NCBI GenBank assembly: GCA_044351045.1
Contig: JBILGM010000011.1
Coordinates: 1-64,000 of the forward strand
DNA from: UBA6136 sp044351045
Lineage (GTDB): Bacteria > Pseudomonadota > Gammaproteobacteria > Methylococcales > Methylococcaceae
Length of the DNA stretch: 64,000 bases
Reading direction: 5' to 3'
Each line of letters begins with the position of its first letter. The stretch's first letter is position 1. The translations under genes and the position numbers were made by a program. Shown here one piece after another: positions 56,943 to 64,000 of the stretch. The notes under the pieces were generated by a model, which searched no databases, had not been told where the DNA came from, and was given only the letters and a program-made list of their open reading frames with translations.

Positions 56943-58682
56943 CTAGCACTTGTCCTTGGGTTCGGCAAATCCGCCCTCCTGCACCATGCGGGCAAAAGTG
57001 CCGCCCTGGGCGACCAGTTCGGCAAAGCGGCCACGTTCGATAATGTGGCCGTCCATCATTACCAGAATCTGATCCGCATTGGCGACGGTCGAGAGCCGAT
57101 GGGCGATGATGAAGGTGGTGCGACCGCGCAACAGGGCATCGAGTGCCCGCTGGATTTTTGCTTCGGTTTCCGTATCCAGCGCGCTGGTGGCTTCGTCCAG
57201 AATCAAAATGGGCGCGTCCTTAAGGATGGCCCGGGCGATGGCCAGCCGTTGTCGTTCACCTCCGGACAGTGCCGTGCCCCGTTCGCCGATGATGAAGCCA
57301 TAGCCATCGGCCTTCTTCTGGATAAATTCATGAGCCTCGGCCAGTTTCGCGGCGGCGATCACTTCCGCATCGGTCGCCTCGGGCCGACCAATGCGGATAT
57401 TTTCGGCAATGGATCGGTTGAACAGTCCCGCATCCTGGAAGACGACGCCGACCGCCTTGCGCAACGAGTGTAGCGTCAAGTCACGAATATCCTGCCCATC
57501 GACGATGATGCAGCCTGAGTCCGGATCACGTAATCGCTGCAGAAAGGTGAGGGTGGTGGTTTTGCCGGAGCCGGTCGAGCCGACCAGGGCGATGGTCTCG
57601 CCGGATTGGGCCTCGAAGTTAAGATCGAACACCCCCTGGGTGCTGTTGGGAAAACAGAAGTTCACGTCCTGGAACCGAACGGCACCGCCCTGTAGTTCGA
57701 GTTCTTTGGCATCCGGTTTTTCCTCCATGCCGACGGCGGCATCCATGAGGCCGAAGAAACCCCGCAGGATCGGCGCCTGATTGAAGATGCGGGCGACGAA
57801 GCTGGAGAGCTGATCCAGCTTGCCGATCAGCAGGGTGGCAAAGCCGACAAAACTGACGATCTCACCCACGCTGACGTCGCCTTTTTTCGCCAATAACGCA
57901 CCGACCGCGAACACCGCCACCATGGTGATGGTGGCTGAGGCACGGGTCAGTACCGTGAGGATCGCCCACCAGGTCAGCACCGGGTATTGCACCGACAGCA
58001 GTTGCCCCATCAGTACCCGCAGCGCCGTTGTTTCGGCATTGAGGCGGGCATAGCTCTGTACCACCGTCACATTGCCCAGCACATCGCCGACGCGGCCAAA
58101 GACATTCTGGTTGTGCTGCTCCACGGCATTTTGTCCGCCGATGGTGCGATTGACCACGATGACATTGACGACCGCATAGATGAGCGCCAGTACGCCGAGG
58201 ATGGCCGCCAGTTTCGGCTGCATGGTGATGGCGGTCGGAATCAGGAAGCCGATGCTGACCACCGCCGCCAGGTGCTCCCGCAAAAAGGTCAGCCAGAGCC
58301 CGAACAGCGCATCGCTCCCGGCCAACAAAGTGCGCACCACGCTGCCGGAGCCGCGTTCCGCGTGATAGCTGACCGGCAACGTAATCGCCCGTTCAAATGC
58401 CTTGGCCAGGGCCAGCAGCCGCTGACGATGGGCCAACCGGTCCGCCGCCACTGCGACGACCACGCTGGCAAGGATGCTGAACAAGCCCAGCGCGGCCCAT
58501 AGACCAATCAGCGGAAAGGCTTCCTCGCCGCCGGCCAGTGCGTCGACGACTCGGCCGAACAGCACCGGCTCCGCCAACTGCACCAGACCGATGGCCACAT
58601 TCGCCACGACAAGACCGGTTGCCAGCCATTTTTCGGTGGCCAGCAGCCCAAGGGCGCGCAGATAGGTTTTAACGATATTCAT
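56943..58682 (-). CDS. ABC exporter, NdvA/ChvA-like (permease-ATPase fusion)
   Basis: 579 residues: six-helix exporter domain (residues 15-310) and ATPase with Walker A GSTGSGKTT, signature LSGGERQRLAIARA and Walker B ILILDEATSALD. Overall resemblance is to cyclic beta-1,2-glucan exporters (NdvA), though a lipid or other glycan substrate is possible. It is 21 bp after exbD on the same strand, so it may share the TonB-cluster transcript. Confidence 0.85.
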   Translation of the reverse strand: MNIVKTYLRALGLLATEKWLATGLVVANVAIGLVQLAEPVLFGRVVDALAGGEEAFPLIGLWAALGLFSILASVVVAVAADRLAHRQRLLALAKAFERAITLPVSYHAERGSGSVVRTLLAGSDALFGLWLTFLREHLAAVVSIGFLIPTAITMQPKLAAILGVLALIYAVVNVIVVNRTIGGQNAVEQHNQNVFGRVGDVLGNVTVVQSYARLNAETTALRVLMGQLLSVQYPVLTWWAILTVLTRASATITMVAVFAVGALLAKKGDVSVGEIVSFVGFATLLIGKLDQLSSFVARIFNQAPILRGFFGLMDAAVGMEEKPDAKELELQGGAVRFQDVNFCFPNSTQGVFDLNFEAQSGETIALVGSTGSGKTTTLTFLQRLRDPDSGCIIVDGQDIRDLTLHSLRKAVGVVFQDAGLFNRSIAENIRIGRPEATDAEVIAAAKLAEAHEFIQKKADGYGFIIGERGTALSGGERQRLAIARAILKDAPILILDEATSALDTETEAKIQRALDALLRGRTTFIIAHRLSTVANADQILVMMDGHIIERGRFAELVAQGGTFARMVQEGGFAEPKDKC

Positions 58683-58703
58683 GGCGGATTGGGTAAGAGG
58701 GTA

Positions 58704-59105
58704 TTACGGCCTGGTCTGCAACGAGACCTTAGTGATACCGGCATGCTGGGCGATGGCCAGGACCTCGGCGGCTTTGCCGTAGGGGACTTTTTCGTCGACT
58801 TCGAACTGGACGGTGAGGTCGGGGTTTGCGCTATGGCGTTCGGTGAGCTTCTGCGCGAGTTGCTCGGCGGTCATCTTTTCCTTGTCGAGGTAGATGTCCC
58901 CGGCGAGGTCGACGCTGACCATAGTCACCGGATTTTGCGGAGGCGGGGCGGCGGCGACGGTCTTGGGGAGGTTGACACCGACGGATTGGGTGAGCAGCGG
59001 GGCGGTGACGATGAAGACGACGAGCAGGACCAGCATGACGTCCACCAGGGGGGTGACGTTGATCTCGCTCATGGCGTCCTGGTCGTTCTTGTTACCAAAG
59101 GCCAT
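58704..59105 (-). CDS. exbD: ExbD
   Basis: 133 residues; one membrane helix with the essential Asp22 (INVTPLVDVMLVLLVVFIV) and a periplasmic domain. Works with ExbB to energise TonB. Two bases separate it from exbB. Confidence 0.94.
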   Translation of the reverse strand: MAFGNKNDQDAMSEINVTPLVDVMLVLLVVFIVTAPLLTQSVGVNLPKTVAAAPPPQNPVTMVSVDLAGDIYLDKEKMTAEQLAQKLTERHSANPDLTVQFEVDEKVPYGKAAEVLAIAQHAGITKVSLQTRP

Positions 59106-59107
59106 GA

Positions 59108-59770
59108 TCAGCCTCCCCGCTTCAGGGAGAAGCCGGTCTTGAGGGCGAGGTGCAGGAAGTCGGTGGCGAAGTTCTCAAGGTCGGCTTCGGTGAGTTTCAC
59201 TTTGCGCAGGAAGTAGTTGTAGGCGAGGACGGCGGGGATGGCTGAGGCAATGCCGATGGCGGTGGCGATGAGGGCTTCGCCGATAGGGCCGGCGACGACG
59301 TCGAGGCTGGCGGAGCCGGCTTGGCTGATGTCTTTGAGGGCATGCATGATGCCCCAGACGGTGCCGAACAGGCCGATGAAGGGGGCAGTGCTACCGATGC
59401 TGGCGAGGATGGTGAGGCCTTGTTCGACTTTGTGCCGTTCTTGCTGGATGCGCTGGCGCAGGCTGCGTTCCAGGATATCCTGCCGATCGCCGCTGGATTG
59501 CAGGCTGGGGGCGTTGTCGGCATGGGTGTCCTGGAGGACGTCGAAGCCGGCCTTGGCGATGCGTGCCAGGGGGCCGGGGCGGTCGCTGAGTTCGGCGGCG
59601 GCGGCCAGGCTGGGGGCGCTCCAGAAGGCGGCGGTGTAGGCGCGGTTGGCGCGCTGCAGGCGCCATTGTTCCCAGCTTTTCAGGAAGATGATGGCCCAGG
59701 CGATGACGGAGAAGCCGATCAGTAACCAGAGGGTCAGGTTGACGATATGACTGGAGGCAAATTCACTCAT
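59108..59770 (-). CDS. exbB: ExbB
   Basis: 220 residues from the ATG at 59770 (the frame extends into tonB without conservation). MotA/TolQ/ExbB family, three membrane helices; SIGSTAPFIGLFGTVWGIMHAL and PIGEALIATAIGIASAIPAVLAYN are the conserved channel segments. Proton-driven partner of ExbD and TonB. Confidence 0.95.
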   Translation of the reverse strand: MSEFASSHIVNLTLWLLIGFSVIAWAIIFLKSWEQWRLQRANRAYTAAFWSAPSLAAAAELSDRPGPLARIAKAGFDVLQDTHADNAPSLQSSGDRQDILERSLRQRIQQERHKVEQGLTILASIGSTAPFIGLFGTVWGIMHALKDISQAGSASLDVVAGPIGEALIATAIGIASAIPAVLAYNYFLRKVKLTEADLENFATDFLHLALKTGFSLKRGG

Positions 59771-59847
59771 GGGCTGGGATCTCCTGGGGCATTGGGTGGC
59801 GGGGCATTTGGGGGGTTGGGGTGGAACGACAATCAGGGGGTTTGCGC

Positions 59848-61086
59848 TTACTGGGCATCCAGCAGGTTGAAATTGATGGGGACGTTGACCCAGCTTTCGA
59901 CGGCCTGTCCGCTGCGCTTGGCGGGGACGAAGTGCCACTGGCTGACGGCTTCGATGGCGGCTTCATCAAGGATGTCATGACCGCTGCTGGTGGCGACGCT
60001 GACCTGGCTGGCTTTGCCATCGGCGAGGACGCGCACTTTCAGGATGACCTTGCCTTCCCATTGCCGGCGCTTGGCGAGGGCGGGGTAGTCCGGCTTGGGG
60101 TTGTGCAGGTAGGCGGCATTGGCCTTGGGGCCTTCATAAGCGCCACCGCCAGTGGCGGAGGCCCCCGAGGTCGTCGCAGTCGACGGACGGGCCGGGGCGG
60201 TGGAGCGGGCTCCGGTGTCGCCGGTCGGCGCACTGGACCGGGTGGGTGTCGGGGATTTTGGGGTGGCCGCAGCGGCTGACGGGGCCGGCGCCGAGATGCG
60301 TGCAGGCGCCAAGGTTTCGGCGCGCACAGGGGCCGAACGTGCCGGCGTTTCCGGAGTGGCCGTCCGGGGAACGGGCGGATTGGGGTCCCCGTCGTCTGGG
60401 CTTGTGGGTGACGGTTTCGGCGTCGGCCGGGGTTTGGGGGCCGGCCGCGGGGGCGGTGGCGCGGGCGGTTCCAGCGGCGGGGGTGGAAGCGGCTTGTCCC
60501 AGGTGCGCTCGACCGGCTTGATCGGCGGCAGGTTCGGATCGTCTTCGATCTCGCGCGGCGTGGGCTGATGCATCTTGGGGGGCGCTAAGGGTTGTTTCGG
60601 CGCGGTGCGTGCGACCGGTTCCTCCCGCGGCAGATTGGGGTCTGGCTCCGGTTTCGGGTGCGGGCGAACGAGGGGTTTCGGAGCCGGTCTGGGTTTGAGT
60701 GCTGGGGCCGGTTGGGCTGCTGATTTAGGAGTGACCGGTGGCACCGGTTCCGCCTTCGGCGCCGGGCGCTGTAGGGGTGTCGCCGGGGCTACGGAGGCTG
60801 GGGCCGGCTGAACCCTCGGTTTGGGCGCAGGCTTCGCCGCCGGAGCCGCCATGGTAGGCAGGGGCTTGGGTGACTCCGCCACCGGCTTGGTCGCCGGCGT
60901 CAGGGTCACTTCAATCGGCGGCTTGGGCTTGAGGGGCGTGTCTGGACGATGACCAAGCAGATCGCGATAGCGCCAAAGGCCGGCATGCAACAGGGCGGAT
61001 ACGGCGATTACCCATCCATAGCGGACCAGGCGCGAATCCGTCCAGCGCGCCGTCAGCGGCGACAGGCTGAGGCGGCAGGGCTTCAT
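59848..61086 (-). CDS. tonB: TonB with long repeat-containing Pro-rich linker
   Basis: 412 residues from the ATG at 61086, preceded by AAAGGA; E. coli TonB is 239. N-terminal membrane helix (RYGWVIAVSALLHAGLW), then about 270 Pro/Ala/Lys-rich residues spanning the periplasm, and a C-terminal TonB domain (PKPDYPALAKRRQWEGKVIL ... AIEAVSQWHFVPAKRSGQAV). The linker holds a recurring unit DPNLPxxxPVxRTxxK at about residues 148, 182 and, degenerated, 233. Followed by exbB and exbD. Confidence 0.93.
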   Translation of the reverse strand: MKPCRLSLSPLTARWTDSRLVRYGWVIAVSALLHAGLWRYRDLLGHRPDTPLKPKPPIEVTLTPATKPVAESPKPLPTMAAPAAKPAPKPRVQPAPASVAPATPLQRPAPKAEPVPPVTPKSAAQPAPALKPRPAPKPLVRPHPKPEPDPNLPREEPVARTAPKQPLAPPKMHQPTPREIEDDPNLPPIKPVERTWDKPLPPPPLEPPAPPPPRPAPKPRPTPKPSPTSPDDGDPNPPVPRTATPETPARSAPVRAETLAPARISAPAPSAAAATPKSPTPTRSSAPTGDTGARSTAPARPSTATTSGASATGGGAYEGPKANAAYLHNPKPDYPALAKRRQWEGKVILKVRVLADGKASQVSVATSSGHDILDEAAIEAVSQWHFVPAKRSGQAVESWVNVPINFNLLDAQ

Positions 61087-61118
61087 GCGGGTCCTTTCCG
61101 GAAACAAGTCATGCTGGC

Positions 61119-62576
61119 TTATCTCCGCCAGAAAGTAGGCGTGAAGAGAATCAGCGCCGTGAATATCTCGATACGGCCGAGAAACATCGCCAGAGTACAG
61201 ATCCAGGTCTGGAAATCGGTCAGGCTGGCATAGTTGGTGGCGGGGCCAACTTCACCCAGTCCGGGGCCCGCATTATTAATACAGGCGATAATGGCCGTGA
61301 AGGACGAGATAAAGTCTAGGCCGCTGACGACGAGGAGAAAGGTCAGTGTCACCACGGTCATGAAGTAGGCAAAGATGAAGCCCAGGACCGATAGTAGGAT
61401 GCGGGAACTGATCACGGTGTCGCCCAGCTTGAGCGGGTTGATGGCGGCCGGATGGGCTAGCACGAACATTTGCATCAAGCTTTGTTTGACCAGAATGAGC
61501 GTCCGCATCATTTTGATGCCGCCCCCGGTAGAGCCCGTGCAGGCGGCGATCGAGCTCAAAAAAAGCATCCACAGAGGGGCAAATATAGGCCACTCATTAA
61601 AGTCGGTACTGGCAAAGCCACAGTCCGTGCCGATCGATACCAGATTAAAGCTGGCGTGGCGGAGCGCAGTGAAAAAGTCTTCGTAGACGTCCTGATGCCA
61701 GAGATAAAAGCCGATCCCCAGGCAGCTACCCAGCATGAGCACCAGAAATGGCAGGGCTTCGATATCCTGCCGGTAGGGTGAGAGGCTTTTTTGCTGGATC
61801 GCCAGAAAGTGCGACGCGAAGTTCATTCCCGCCAGCAGCATGAAGACGATCAGCACCCCCTCGATTTCCGGGGAATCGAAATAACCCACGCTGGCATCAT
61901 GGGTTGAGAATCCGCCCAAACCCATGGTGGCAAAGGCGTGGCAGATGGCATCAAGCCAGTCCATTCCCGCCAACTTGAGCGAAATGATGCACGCTACCGT
62001 AATGGCGGCATAAGTCAGCCAGAGATTCTTCGCGGTTTCGGTGATGCGCGGGGTGAGCTTGCTGTCCTTCATCGGCCCCGGCGTTTCTGCCACATATAGC
62101 TGACGCCCACCGATGCCGAGGATGGGAAGAATGGCCACTGCCAACACAATGATGCCCATGCCGCCGAGCCAGTTCAGCTCATGCCGCCAGAGGTTGATCG
62201 CGGGGGGCAGGTAATCCAGATTGCTTAATACGGTAGCGCCGGTCGTTGACAAGCCCGACATGGTCTCGAAATAGGCATCGGTAAAGGACAGCTCCACGAT
62301 GTGGGACATCAGCGGAAAAGTGGCAAACGCCGCCATCCCCAGCCAGGCCAGAACGACCAGAATGAAGCCATCCCGTGCCTTGAGTTCCTGCTGAAACTGG
62401 TGGGTGAGGCCCCACAGGATGAGCCCCGAACCGAGAGTGAGGCCCATATCCATGAGGAAGAGCATTGCAGTGCCATCCTCGTAAGCCAGCGAGGTGAGGA
62501 TGGGCAGCAGATAGGTCACGCTGAACACCGTCAGCATCAACCCGAAAATGCGCGCCAGGGACAGAAGGCGGATCAC
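61119..62576 (-). CDS. trkH: TrkH potassium uptake channel subunit
   Basis: 485 residues from a GTG at 62576. Multi-pass Trk/Ktr membrane protein with the four pore-loop filter regions visible: LSTTGATVLSNL, ATMGLGGFSTHD, GTDCGFAST and CINNAGPGLGEVG. K+ uptake with TrkA (not in the window). tonB starts 32 bp downstream on the same strand, an unexpected operon partner. Confidence 0.95.
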   Translation of the reverse strand: MIRLLSLARIFGLMLTVFSVTYLLPILTSLAYEDGTAMLFLMDMGLTLGSGLILWGLTHQFQQELKARDGFILVVLAWLGMAAFATFPLMSHIVELSFTDAYFETMSGLSTTGATVLSNLDYLPPAINLWRHELNWLGGMGIIVLAVAILPILGIGGRQLYVAETPGPMKDSKLTPRITETAKNLWLTYAAITVACIISLKLAGMDWLDAICHAFATMGLGGFSTHDASVGYFDSPEIEGVLIVFMLLAGMNFASHFLAIQQKSLSPYRQDIEALPFLVLMLGSCLGIGFYLWHQDVYEDFFTALRHASFNLVSIGTDCGFASTDFNEWPIFAPLWMLFLSSIAACTGSTGGGIKMMRTLILVKQSLMQMFVLAHPAAINPLKLGDTVISSRILLSVLGFIFAYFMTVVTLTFLLVVSGLDFISSFTAIIACINNAGPGLGEVGPATNYASLTDFQTWICTLAMFLGRIEIFTALILFTPTFWRR

Positions 62577-63050
62577 GGGCGATCGCCCAGCCGGCGCCTA
62601 GCCTGTGAAGCTCGGTTAGACATAACGCCCTTTAGGGTACGCAAGGATGGTTTGTGAATGGGTAACCGCACGGCGCTGAAGGCTGAAATTAAGGGCGGAA
62701 TGATACCCGACATGACGCAAAATCCGAAAATCAGCCAATCATTTCCTGCATCGGGAAACGAATCACAAATCGCTCATGGTTTTCAGCCAACAGCCCGGTA
62801 ATCCGGTGCATATCCAGCCCAGAGGCTTGGAAAATTCAAGTCATGGCTGGTGGCTCAGTGGTTTTTATTAGGGTCTCTGTCTCCAGAATGGCTGACGTGG
62901 TCAGATACGCTACACGTGTTTTAGTCAGGACGGCTTGATCTAGTGTAGTCGGGACGAGTCGCTTGGGGTTTATCCTTTGCTGCAGGAGGGTTGAGAGGAA
63001 GCGCACGCGTTTAACCGCGCATTGGTCGGACCCGTTTTGGTTCGTAAGAG
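62577..63050. other. 474-bp gap upstream of trkH
   Basis: No gene longer than about 30 codons is convincing. On the minus strand near 62728-62800 a short open stretch reads MHRITGLLAENHERFVIRFP, which could be a leader peptide or a gene fragment; I cannot place it. Confidence 0.35.
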
Positions 63051-63518
63051 CTACTCAGGATCCCAGGCCGGACGTCCCATGCTGTTCGGGTTGGTCAGGC
63101 CCCAATAGCCCATGTTGCCCCAGGGGCCGGAGGGGGACCAGCCGGCTTGCTGGTTCTCGGCGATTTCGTGCGTGACCATCGCCTGGTTGGCGTTGACCAT
63201 CTCCACCGACAGTTGCTGCAGATGATCGTATTCCTGCTGGCGGCCGACATACAGGCAGCTGCATAAATCCGGGTCGGAGTAAATGTAGTAAACGGTGTCC
63301 GGCCTTGGAATGCGGGTTACCCGCTCCGGCGGGAGGGTAGTAAGCATCTTCTGCCGCTCCTTCGTGTCCGCCAGCATGAGCTTGAAGCCCGCCGCCTTCA
63401 GCTGGTCTTCCATCGAACGGGTACTGGATTCCCGCATGTCATGTTTGATGGTGGTGCAGGCGCCGAGAGCCAGAAGGCCCAGCAACAATGGGCGGGTGAG
63501 TCGAGTGGATTTCTTCAT
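63051..63518 (-). CDS. putative lipoprotein
   Basis: 155 residues. Signal peptide with lipobox LLALGAC (Cys21), then a soluble region with a PDTVYYIYSDPDLCSCLYVG segment and a Gly/Asn/Trp-rich tail (GPWGNMGYWGLTNPNSMG). Predicted to be membrane-anchored in the periplasm. Family not recognised. Confidence 0.65.
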   Translation of the reverse strand: MKKSTRLTRPLLLGLLALGACTTIKHDMRESSTRSMEDQLKAAGFKLMLADTKERQKMLTTLPPERVTRIPRPDTVYYIYSDPDLCSCLYVGRQQEYDHLQQLSVEMVNANQAMVTHEIAENQQAGWSPSGPWGNMGYWGLTNPNSMGRPAWDPE

Positions 63519-63602
63519 GGGGTAGTGGTGTGTCTAGGTAAAGGGCCAGTTTAAAGCCAATCCGGTGGCTTGGGTGGAGCGTCTTGATGATTGCTTCCGC
63601 AG

Positions 63603-63788
63603 GTTGGGGTGAAGCGTAGTCGCGAAACCCCAACAGAATTCGGCCTCGACCGTTGGGGTTCATTGGGCTCACCCCAATCTGCGGGCTGGGGACTGAGGGG
63701 TGCCGGTAGCCTGAGGTCCTTCGCGGGGCTCAGGACGACAGGATGTCCATGTCATCCTGAGCGACCAGCGGGAGTGAAGGATCTCAGG
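63603..63788. repeat. tandem palindromic intergenic repeats
   Basis: Two kinds of imperfect palindrome. GTTGGGGT...AACCCCAAC arms occur at 63603-63634 and again, with TTGGGGT/ACCCCAA, at 63653-63677. A larger one at 63710-63788 has arms CCTGAGGTCCTTC.../...GTGAAGGATCTCAGG and inner GGCTCAGGACGACA/TGTCATCCTGAGC. They look like dispersed GC-rich intergenic repeats. Together with 63519-63602 and 63789-63835 this is a gene-free stretch of about 317 bp. Confidence 0.6.
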
Positions 63789-63835
63789 CAACGGGCACGG
63801 AGTGGAATGACCGCTCTCTTCCCATCGCCCAACCC

Positions 63836-64000
63836 ACGCACCGCAAAAAACTTCCCATCGGCATTCAGTCTTTCCGCAAGATGCGGGAGGATGATTATTA
63901 CTATGTCGACAAGACGGCATTAGCATGGAGGCTAATCGAAGAGGGCTCGCATTTCTTTTTCTCCCGTCCCCGTCGTTTCGGCAAGTCGTTGTTTCTGGAT
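63836..64000 (+). CDS. DUF1703/AAA-type ATPase, N-terminal part (partial, runs off window)
   Basis: Frame open to the window end: RKKLPIGIQSFRKMRED, YYYVDKTALAWRLIEEG, FFFSRPRRFGKSLFLD. This is the conserved beginning of the AAA-ATPase-like proteins that carry a C-terminal PD-(D/E)XK (DUF1703) domain; RPRRFGKS is the Walker A equivalent. No ATG, GTG or TTG stands just before the conserved start (an ACG sits where one is expected at 63836), so the gene may be 5'-damaged by the adjacent repeats. Confidence 0.6.

Noticed and set aside
62728..62805. Short minus-strand open stretch (MHRITGLLAENHERFVIRFP) upstream of trkH
   Set aside because: It looks codon-like but is only about 27 codons, with a stop just upstream and no identified family; too little to call a gene.

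Overview
The window looks like chromosome from a chemolithoautotrophic gammaproteobacterium or close relative. The gammaproteobacterial signs are cmoB, slyD with a His-rich tail, miaB-phoH-ybeY-corC, pcnB-folK-panB-panC, tgt-yajC-secDF and hisBHAFIE. A CbbR-type LysR regulator divergent from transketolase and class II aldolase suggests a Calvin cycle, but no RuBisCO gene is in view, so autotrophy is an inference. The genus cannot be named from this sequence. I found no rRNA, tRNA or CRISPR array.

Layout. 1-4.4 kb: an exported acetamidase/formamidase-family protein, a DUF2232-like membrane protein, a rhomboid protease and an unrecognised minus-strand gene. 4.5-8.2 kb: the coupled operon miaB-phoH-ybeY-corC. 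8.2-11.8 kb: mepA, an unrecognised two-gene membrane/coiled-coil module and a 47-residue membrane protein. 11.8-16.6 kb: an accessory patch of decay with ccdA plus a broken ccdB, yjbQ, a type IV pilin, a broken DUF4143 ATPase, a dead IS5-family element and an IS3 orfA remnant. 16.7-20.2 kb: the histidine operon hisB-H-A-F-I-E. 20.2-32.7 kb: housekeeping genes (GIDE/LemA pair, gamma carbonic anhydrase, aroE, hemB, mlaC, hemF, cmoB, rimO, slyD, pcnB, folK, panB, panC). 32.7-37.1 kb: cbbR, tkt and fba, followed by an hsdR remnant.

37.6-43.5 kb is an ion-homeostasis block. A NhaD-like antiporter is translationally coupled to a KdpD-like kinase lacking its usual N-terminal sensor half and to a KdpE-like regulator, and it diverges from the K+ transporter gene kup. 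43.5-50.8 kb holds tgt-yajC-secD-secF and tex. 50.8-56.8 kb holds pgaBCD (poly-N-acetylglucosamine synthesis, no pgaA), bracketed by an intact nhaD and a deleted nhaD remnant in the same orientation. 56.9-62.6 kb runs trkH, tonB, exbB, exbD and an NdvA-like ABC exporter on the minus strand. The end holds a lipoprotein gene, palindromic repeats and the start of a DUF1703-type ATPase.

The most notable features are three nhaD loci in about 17 kb; the nhaD-kdpD-kdpE operon facing kup, with no kdpFABC in view; a likely non-canonical AUU start for pcnB; the pgaBCD cassette between nhaD copies; and the unrecognised membrane/SPFH-like module at 9.2-11.5 kb. Boundaries come from reading frames, overlaps and motifs; no database search was run.
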